DNA of 64,000 nucleotides from Bacteroidales bacterium UBA1181 (lineage in GTDB: Bacteria > Bacteroidota > Bacteroidia > Bacteroidales > Paludibacteraceae). The DNA lies in NCBI GenBank assembly GCA_002310215.1, contig DBYR01000039.1:1-64000 (forward strand), written 5' to 3'. The position numbers and the translations under genes are program-made. This document shows, one piece after another, positions 59,130 to 64,000 of the stretch (positions within the stretch are counted from its first letter, which is position 1; every line of letters begins with the position of its first letter). Below the pieces are notes generated by a model. It saw only the letters and a program-made list of their open reading frames with translations. It was not told the origin of the DNA and ran no database searches.

Positions 59130-61264
59130 GCATACTCGTCGGAAGTGTCCGGAACAGCTACTCCGCCTTGGTCTTTTCCCGCGATTCGTGGGTGGGCGTG
59201 GCGTTGCTCCTTGTGACGATGCTCTATCCCTTGTCCGGCCTTTGTGGATTGCTCTGTTGTGTGCTGGTGAACGCCTTGGCGCTCTTGCTCTCCCTCGACC
59301 GATTCAAGGTGGAGAAGGGCCTGTATGGCTTCAATGCGGTGATAGTGGGGATTGCTGTGGGAACGCTCTTCCCGTGCGGTCTCTCCTTGTTCTTCCTGCT
59401 CTTCGCTCTTTCTGTGCTGGTCCTTTTGTTCATATCTGGTTTTGATAGTTTCTTGGCTAAGTACCGTTTGCCCTATTTGGTCTTCCCTTTCCTTTTTTGC
59501 CTATGGACGGTTCTGTTGCTGACCCAACAGAAGGATGGGGAAATCCTTTTCGACTGTGTCTTCGGGGAACATGATAGTATGCTCATATTGGGAGGATTTC
59601 CTATCTCCGCACTCTCAGACCATCTCTTTTGGCTCTCCTTGCCTAAGTGGCTGTCCAGTTATTTCCTGGGACTGAGTTGCATTCTCTTCCGTCAGGATGT
59701 CTTGGTGGGTTTCCTTCTGGCGGTGATTCTATTGTGCTATTCTAGGATAGCCTTCCTCTACACCTTCGTCAGCCATCTCCTTGCCTATGGTGTCTATACG
59801 TTTATGGGCGGGGATTTGTTCCATATCCCTTATGTCTGTTTCAGCTTCAATTTCATCCTGACGTCGCTCGCCTTGGGATGTAGTTACTTGGTGCCTTCCA
59901 AGAGCTCTTTCCTGTGGTCCTTGCTGTTGGTGCCGGTGCAGTTTATCGTGGTATATGCGGCGACCCGCTTCCTGACGTACCTCTATTTGCCTACGTTCTC
60001 CCTTCCTTTCTGTTTGGTGAGCCTTCTTTTCCTTACCATGTTGAAACTGAGGGGAACCTCTTCCTCTCCGGCGCTCTCCCTCTTTTTGGAACGGACACCG
60101 GAGGAGAACCTCTACCAATATCAAACGGGCGTGCGGCGCTTTAAATGGTATAATTATCAATCGTTTGACTTGCCTTTCTGTGGAAACTGGACGGTTTCGC
60201 AGGGTCCTCATGGCGCCTATACCCACAAGGACCAATGGGCGGACGCTTGGGATTTTGTCGTGGAGGCTGATGGCAAACAGTTCCGCGGGGATGGTTCCCG
60301 CCTGGAGGATTATTATTGCTATGGGAAGCCGGTTATGGCTCCTGGCGATGGTTGGGTGGTCTACGTCGAGAATAGCGTGGACGATAATCCTGTAGGTGTG
60401 AGCAACAAGGTGCAGAATTGGGGCAACTATGTGATTATTAAGCATGGGGATGATTTATATTCGCTCCTTGCGCACTTGAAGCGGGACTCTTTCCTCTGTG
60501 AGGTGGGGCAACATATCTCCAAAGGGGATATCGTGGCGCTTTGCGGTAACACGGGGCTCTCTCCATATCCGCACTTGCACTTCCAGTTCCAATCTGCTCC
60601 TTATGCGGGCGCACCTACGATTGCATATCCTTTGGTCAACTACATGGAGGTGGGGGCGGACGGTCCCCGTCTGTGCTCCTGCGGAATGCCTGGCGAGGGC
60701 TCTTCTCTCTTCAACCTGAATGGTAAGAATGCGCGGCCTTTCGGATTCCTCTTCGTGAAGGGGGCGCGGTTCGTCTCTTCGTCCGATAGGTTCGGCGAGG
60801 CGGAATGGATCGTTTGTGAAGAGTATGGCTATTCGTTCCTCTATGACGAGCGGAATGATTCCAAGGCATGGTTCTCCTGCAAGGAGGGTGTGTTCGAATT
60901 TCAACGATATGAGGGCGACCGTAAGTGTGCGCTCTACTATTTCTTCCTCTCTCATTTCAAAACGGTTATGGGGGATGTGGAGCATTGGACGCTGACGGAC
61001 GAGATTCCTCTCTCCATCCGTAGGGCTGGGTTTATGGGCTATCTGCAGGACCTGGTCGCACCATTCTTCTCTTTCGTGGAAAACTCTTTTCAGGCCGATG
61101 GAAACTCAGCCGGTGGAGGAATGCGTTCGTCGGTCTCTACCTCTGTGTGGGGTAGGGTGGTTAGCTCGTTGAGCTTCCGCACGGTATGTAAACCTGGCAA
61201 TTCAATCGAGATAGAGGTGGAAGGCGCTCTCAAAATATCCATTTCATCATCTCCCACGTTGTAA
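59114..61264 (+). CDS. Urea-transporter-like membrane domain fused to M23 peptidase
   Basis: The 716-residue protein has about ten transmembrane helices in residues 1-315. Urea-transporter hallmarks are GLYGFNAVIVGIAVGTLF near 75-92 and LPTFSLPFCLVSLLFLTMLK near 292-311. After a linker an M23 metallopeptidase domain (about 370-500) follows: HKDQWADAWDFVVEAD, LAHLKRDSFL and the HxH site SPYPHLHFQF. A C-terminal domain of about 200 residues is unassigned. M23 enzymes cut peptidoglycan cross-bridges. The fusion suggests a periplasmic hydrolase tethered to a small-solute channel. The start lies inside the decarboxylase gene (16-base overlap), so it belongs to the operon. Confidence 0.82.
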   Translation: MHNQLSILVGSVRNSYSALVFSRDSWVGVALLLVTMLYPLSGLCGLLCCVLVNALALLLSLDRFKVEKGLYGFNAVIVGIAVGTLFPCGLSLFFLLFALSVLVLLFISGFDSFLAKYRLPYLVFPFLFCLWTVLLLTQQKDGEILFDCVFGEHDSMLILGGFPISALSDHLFWLSLPKWLSSYFLGLSCILFRQDVLVGFLLAVILLCYSRIAFLYTFVSHLLAYGVYTFMGGDLFHIPYVCFSFNFILTSLALGCSYLVPSKSSFLWSLLLVPVQFIVVYAATRFLTYLYLPTFSLPFCLVSLLFLTMLKLRGTSSSPALSLFLERTPEENLYQYQTGVRRFKWYNYQSFDLPFCGNWTVSQGPHGAYTHKDQWADAWDFVVEADGKQFRGDGSRLEDYYCYGKPVMAPGDGWVVYVENSVDDNPVGVSNKVQNWGNYVIIKHGDDLYSLLAHLKRDSFLCEVGQHISKGDIVALCGNTGLSPYPHLHFQFQSAPYAGAPTIAYPLVNYMEVGADGPRLCSCGMPGEGSSLFNLNGKNARPFGFLFVKGARFVSSSDRFGEAEWIVCEEYGYSFLYDERNDSKAWFSCKEGVFEFQRYEGDRKCALYYFFLSHFKTVMGDVEHWTLTDEIPLSIRRAGFMGYLQDLVAPFFSFVENSFQADGNSAGGGMRSSVSTSVWGRVVSSLSFRTVCKPGNSIEIEVEGALKISISSSPTL

Positions 61265-61366
61265 TCAAATGCCTCCCTCAAAATGTCGAAATCTCGAAAT
61301 CTCCATATCTCGTAACCATACGAATAAAATCATTTACCGAAAAACAAATATCCCACCAAATGATAT

Positions 61367-61409
61367 TATCTTTGTAGCCGACGCCGGGCGGAAGATTTAG
61401 GCTCGGCGT
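61367..61409 (+). promoter_or_regulatory. Promoter box and 5' hairpin
   Basis: TATCTTTG (61367-61374) is a good -7 box. ACGCCG (61381-61386) pairs with CGGCGT (61404-61409) right at the expected 5' end of the transcript, before the four-helix gene at 61475. Confidence 0.45.
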
Positions 61410-61474
61410 GATTGGACGTGGATGTTACTGCGCCTGTTTTTATGAATAAATTCTAATTGTTTTTGTTATAATCG

Positions 61475-62020
61475 ATGAAGGAAGAATTGATACCTCACAG
61501 AGGTGATTACAAGAAATTGCTCTCGTATCAAAAGACGGATGTGATTTACTGCCTGACTTACTACTTCGTGGAGCACTATTTGCGGCGTAACGATCGTACT
61601 TGCGATCAGATGATTCAGGCTGCCCGATCCGGCAAACAGAACATCATTGAGGGATGTGCTGCCAGTAGCACAAGTGCAAAGACGGAGATCAAATTGGTAA
61701 ATGTGGCGAAAGCTAGTCTGCAGGAATTGCTCGAGGATTACGAGGATTACCTAAAGACTCGTGGCCATAGGCAGTGGGAAGAGAATTCTGTGGAATTACT
61801 GAAAATGCGTGATCTGGGCACCCGACACAATGACACTGCCTTTTTTATGAATATTGCCCAAACACGCCCTCCTGAGACAATCGCCAACATGTGCATCGTG
61901 CTGATAAAACAAGCTGACTACCTGCTTTTCAGACAGTTGAAACGTCTGGAACAGGATTTCTTGGCTAATGGTGGTTTTAACGAAAGGATGTACCGCCTAC
62001 GCTCAAAGCGAAGGGAATAG
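61475..62020 (+). CDS. Four-helix-bundle protein (23S rRNA intervening-sequence type)
   Basis: The 181-residue, all-helical protein belongs to the family once called 23S rRNA intervening-sequence proteins. It has TYYFVEHYLRRNDRTCDQMI, QAARSGKQNIIEGCAASSTS (the GKQNIIEG core), EDYEDYLKTRGHRQWEENSV and LIKQADYLLFRQLKRLEQDF. The known fold is a toroidal pentamer with a basic surface; biochemical role unclear. It has a likely promoter at 61367. The stop overlaps a strong hairpin, and an 18-bp tandem repeat follows. Confidence 0.85.
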   Translation: MKEELIPHRGDYKKLLSYQKTDVIYCLTYYFVEHYLRRNDRTCDQMIQAARSGKQNIIEGCAASSTSAKTEIKLVNVAKASLQELLEDYEDYLKTRGHRQWEENSVELLKMRDLGTRHNDTAFFMNIAQTRPPETIANMCIVLIKQADYLLFRQLKRLEQDFLANGGFNERMYRLRSKRRE

Positions 62021-62034
62021 GGAACTATTCCCTT
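62011..62034 (+). terminator. Hairpin at the gene end
   Basis: AAGGGAATAG (62011-62020) pairs perfectly with CTATTCCCTT (62025-62034) around a GGAA loop. The stop TAG is inside the stem. There is no long T tract, so it may stabilise the mRNA end rather than terminate alone. Confidence 0.5.
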
Positions 62035-62038
62035 CCGT

Positions 62039-62110
62039 CCTTATAGTCTTTACTGACCTTACTGTCTTTACTGACCTTATAGTCTTTACTGACCTTACTG
62101 TCTTTACCGC
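62039..62110. repeat. 18-bp tandem repeat, four units
   Basis: Four units alternate CCTTATAGTCTTTACTGA and CCTTACTGTCTTTACTGA; the last ends ACCGC. That makes two 36-bp doublets. It is non-coding and likely variable in copy number between strains. Confidence 0.85.
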
Positions 62111-62149
62111 CCTTACATCCTTTCCCCTCCCCCTTTCCAAATTATTTAT

Positions 62150-62157
62150 TACCTTTG
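62150..62157 (+). promoter_or_regulatory. -7 box for 62178
   Basis: TACCTTTG lies 20 bases before the ATG at 62178. The -33 region is T/C-rich without a clear TTTG. Confidence 0.45.
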
Positions 62158-62177
62158 TATGCCCAAGAACATAAATT

Positions 62178-62849
62178 ATGGACGAATTTTTCATGTATGA
62201 CGAGAAACTGGAGCAGAGGGTGGAGCAAGTGAAACGCATGCTTCGCCTCTCCATGAACGGGGTGGTCTCTGGTTGCATGTCCGCTTCTGGCTTGGACTAC
62301 AATCTGAACTATGGGGTGCAGTTGCCTCGTGTTAAGGAGTTGGCGGCTGGCATGGACAAGGACAAGATGTTTGCCCAACGGTTGTGGATGTCGGATTGCC
62401 GTGAGATGATGCTGCTGGCGACGATGCTCTTCCCTATGGATTCCTTCGACGAGGAGATGGCGCTGAAATGGATCTCCGAATGTCATAACATGGAACTGGT
62501 GGAACAGTTAAGCCTGAATCTCCTGCGAAATATGGAGTATGCTGATGATTTGATAATCAAGTTATTGGAAAAACAGGGAAAATATGAGAGGGCTACGGCT
62601 TATGTGCTGGCCTCTTTCTTGTTCTTGCGTGGCACACTGACCGGCGAGGCGGAGGACGCTTGCAAGATGGCGCTGAAGAGGGACCTTTCCTCTGACGACT
62701 ATGCGGTCTATGCCTCTGTCGCCCGTTTTCTGCGTGTGCTCTCTGATAAGGAGCGTGAGTACGTGGAGAGCCTTGTCGACGGACTGGAGGACGCTACCGG
62801 CAAGGGCGCTTCCTTCGTGCGGGAGAATGTGCGTATGATGTTAATGTGA
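62178..62849 (+). CDS. HEAT-like helical protein (DNA-alkylation-repair-like)
   Basis: The 223-residue, all-helical protein contains RMLRLSMNGVVSGCMSASGL, NYGVQLPRVKELAAG and WMSDCREMMLLATMLFP, then paired helices (MALKWISECHNMELVEQLSL, NLLRNMEYADDLIIKLLEKQ). The pattern resembles small HEAT-repeat proteins annotated as DNA alkylation repair in Bacteroidales. The AlkD catalytic residues cannot be confirmed, so repair activity is uncertain. A promoter lies just upstream, and the hemolysin III-like gene follows 14 bases later. Confidence 0.5.
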   Translation: MDEFFMYDEKLEQRVEQVKRMLRLSMNGVVSGCMSASGLDYNLNYGVQLPRVKELAAGMDKDKMFAQRLWMSDCREMMLLATMLFPMDSFDEEMALKWISECHNMELVEQLSLNLLRNMEYADDLIIKLLEKQGKYERATAYVLASFLFLRGTLTGEAEDACKMALKRDLSSDDYAVYASVARFLRVLSDKEREYVESLVDGLEDATGKGASFVRENVRMMLM

Positions 62850-62863
62850 TGATGTGGTAATAT

Positions 62864-63490
62864 ATGTTTGATAAAGAAAAAGCTGAATTTGCGAATACGT
62901 GGACGCATGCTGTTGCCTTGCTCCTTTTTTGCCTAATGGCGATCCCTCTTTTGATGAGGGCCTTCAGCCATGGCTCCGCAGCGTTGGATTTGGGTATGAT
63001 TCTTTTTGTGGTGGGTGAGGTGATGATGTTCGGCTCCTCCACACTGTACCATTGGTTCAAGGATCCTGAAAAGAAACGCATGATGCGCTACTTCGACCAT
63101 AGTGCGATCTATGTCTCCATCGCGGGCTCCTATTCCCCTATATTGTTGCATGCGATCGGTGGCACGTTGGGCAACGTCTGCTTCTTCGTCATTTGGAGCC
63201 TGACGCTGTTGGGCATTGTCTATAAGATATTCTTCTTAGGCAAATATCCTAAGTTCTCCTTGGGCCTCTATCTGGTGATGGGCTGGCTGGTCATCATCCT
63301 TATCAAACCTGTATTCGAGACTTTTCCTGCCAGCAGCCTGTGGATGTTGTTGGGAGAGGGGATCGCTTTCACGCTGGGCACCTATTTCTTCTGGAAGGAC
63401 GACACCCGCACCTACTACCATTCCATTTGGCACGTGTTCGTCTTCGTGGGGTGCCTCTTCCACTGCCTACTCCTCTGGTTCCTCCTCTAA
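62864..63490 (+). CDS. Hemolysin III / PAQR-family membrane protein
   Basis: The 208-residue protein has seven transmembrane helices. It carries the metal-site motifs of the family: SSTLYHWFKD (His in helix 2), FDHSAIYVSIAGSYSP (Asp and His) and HSIWHVFVFVGCLFH (C-terminal His pair). The family, including bacterial TrhA, is linked to lipid and membrane homeostasis and in some species to hemolysis. The 3' end overlaps the convergent DUF4924 gene by 24 bases. Confidence 0.85.
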   Translation: MFDKEKAEFANTWTHAVALLLFCLMAIPLLMRAFSHGSAALDLGMILFVVGEVMMFGSSTLYHWFKDPEKKRMMRYFDHSAIYVSIAGSYSPILLHAIGGTLGNVCFFVIWSLTLLGIVYKIFFLGKYPKFSLGLYLVMGWLVIILIKPVFETFPASSLWMLLGEGIAFTLGTYFFWKDDTRTYYHSIWHVFVFVGCLFHCLLLWFLL

Positions 63491-64000
63491 CCAAGTCTTG
63501 TATTTCTGCGCGAGCACGGCCAGCAGTTGGCTGATCTGCTTCACGGCGGTCATCGTCTCTGCCGTAACCTCCTTTTTCTGTAGCTTTAGCATTAGAACAC
63601 CATACAAGGCTTGTAGCGAGAGCTCCACGTCGTTGGTCTCTTCGCCTGCCTTCGCCTTTCCTCTGAACTCGACAAGGAAGGGCAATGTCTTGAAGAACAG
63701 TGCGTTGTACTGGATCTCCTTGGGTTTCTGCAGTAACTCCATGTGCAGGTCGTTGAGGTCCTCCACCGTGTTCTTGATGAATTGCAGGTGTCCCTTCTCC
63801 TCCACATGCTCCAGTTTCATCATCTGGATGAGGTTCTCATACCACTCCCTCATCTCCTTCTTGGTGGCTTCGTCCACTGGGTAGGGGTCGATGATGAGTC
63901 GCTGGATCTTCTCGATGTCCAGTTGGTTGGCCCTCAGCAAATCCTCCAACTGCCACATGTAGATGATGTATTCGGCGATGTTCTCTTTCTTCTTTTGCCT
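63467..64000 (-). CDS. DUF4924 family protein (5' end outside window)
   Basis: The frame stays open from the stop at 63467 to the window edge: residues RQKKKENIAEYIIYMWQLED are read before and through the first ATG at 63958. In DUF4924 proteins this stretch follows the N-terminus by only a few residues, so the true start lies just outside. The protein is helical and soluble (QLEDLLRANQLDIEKIQRLI, WYENLIQMMKLEHVEEKGHL, VELSLQALYGVLMLKLQKK). Function unknown. It converges on the hemolysin III-like gene. Confidence 0.75.
   Translation of the reverse strand, partial: RQKKKENIAEYIIYMWQLEDLLRANQLDIEKIQRLIIDPYPVDEATKKEMREWYENLIQMMKLEHVEEKGHLQFIKNTVEDLNDLHMELLQKPKEIQYNALFFKTLPFLVEFRGKAKAGEETNDVELSLQALYGVLMLKLQKKEVTAETMTAVKQISQLLAVLAQKYKTWLEEEPEE

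Overview
The window looks like the chromosome of a Bacteroidales bacterium (Bacteroidota). The basis is: promoters of the TTTG-N19-TAnnTTTG type; type IX secretion (T9SS) cargo with C-terminal sorting domains; a PorP/SprF-like protein; three OmpA-family cell-wall-binding porins; ribosomal S1, L21, L27 and L32 proteins of Bacteroidota type; and a Kdo-LPS gene. No rRNA, tRNA, CRISPR array or intact insertion sequence is visible. Genus cannot be fixed from sequence reading alone.

Layout. 1-0.8 kb: decayed region with a strong promoter/hairpin and a broken Bro-N-type gene. 0.8-4.2 kb: small membrane protein, dxs, anchored hypothetical. 4.2-24.5 kb, minus strand: surface block made of a Cys/His-repeat T9SS cargo plus OmpA, then a 4285-residue T9SS type-B adhesin translationally coupled to a PorP/SprF-like protein, with a TSP3-OmpA downstream. 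24.6-36.8 kb: housekeeping (rplU-rpmA; pepD-pspC-uvrB-J protein; recG; OmpA; rpsA). 36.8-42.6 kb: AT-rich intergenic repeats, a 6S-like RNA, an RsmI-like methylase, histidine phosphatase, yceD-rpmF, and frr-rsgA-histidine kinase. 42.8-51.5 kb: an expansin-like protein and a 2475-residue LRR surface protein of five modules, preceded by a T17 tract. 51.5-56.4 kb: AlkD-like protein, lipoprotein, a small-RNA candidate, kdsB, a non-catalytic M16 protein, and a free-standing tRNA-editing domain. 56.5-61.3 kb: a tightly overlapping four-gene operon. 61.4-64 kb: four-helix-bundle protein with an 18-bp tandem repeat, HEAT-like protein, hemolysin III-like protein and a truncated DUF4924 gene.

The strongest candidate for an undescribed system is the 56502-61264 operon: a PqqD-like RiPP recognition element, an ATP-grasp ligase, a fold-III PLP decarboxylase whose N-terminus looks like a RiPP leader (Y-x-x-P-x-L), and a urea-transporter-like membrane domain fused to an M23 peptidase. 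The inferred picture is peptide-recognition-guided modification of a small molecule or peptide linked to cell-envelope or nitrogen metabolism; the actual chemistry is unknown. Secondary highlights are three structured non-coding RNA candidates (37290-37487, 53648-53723, 30471-30610), internal T9SS sorting-domain copies in the LRR protein, and the homopolymer tract upstream of it.
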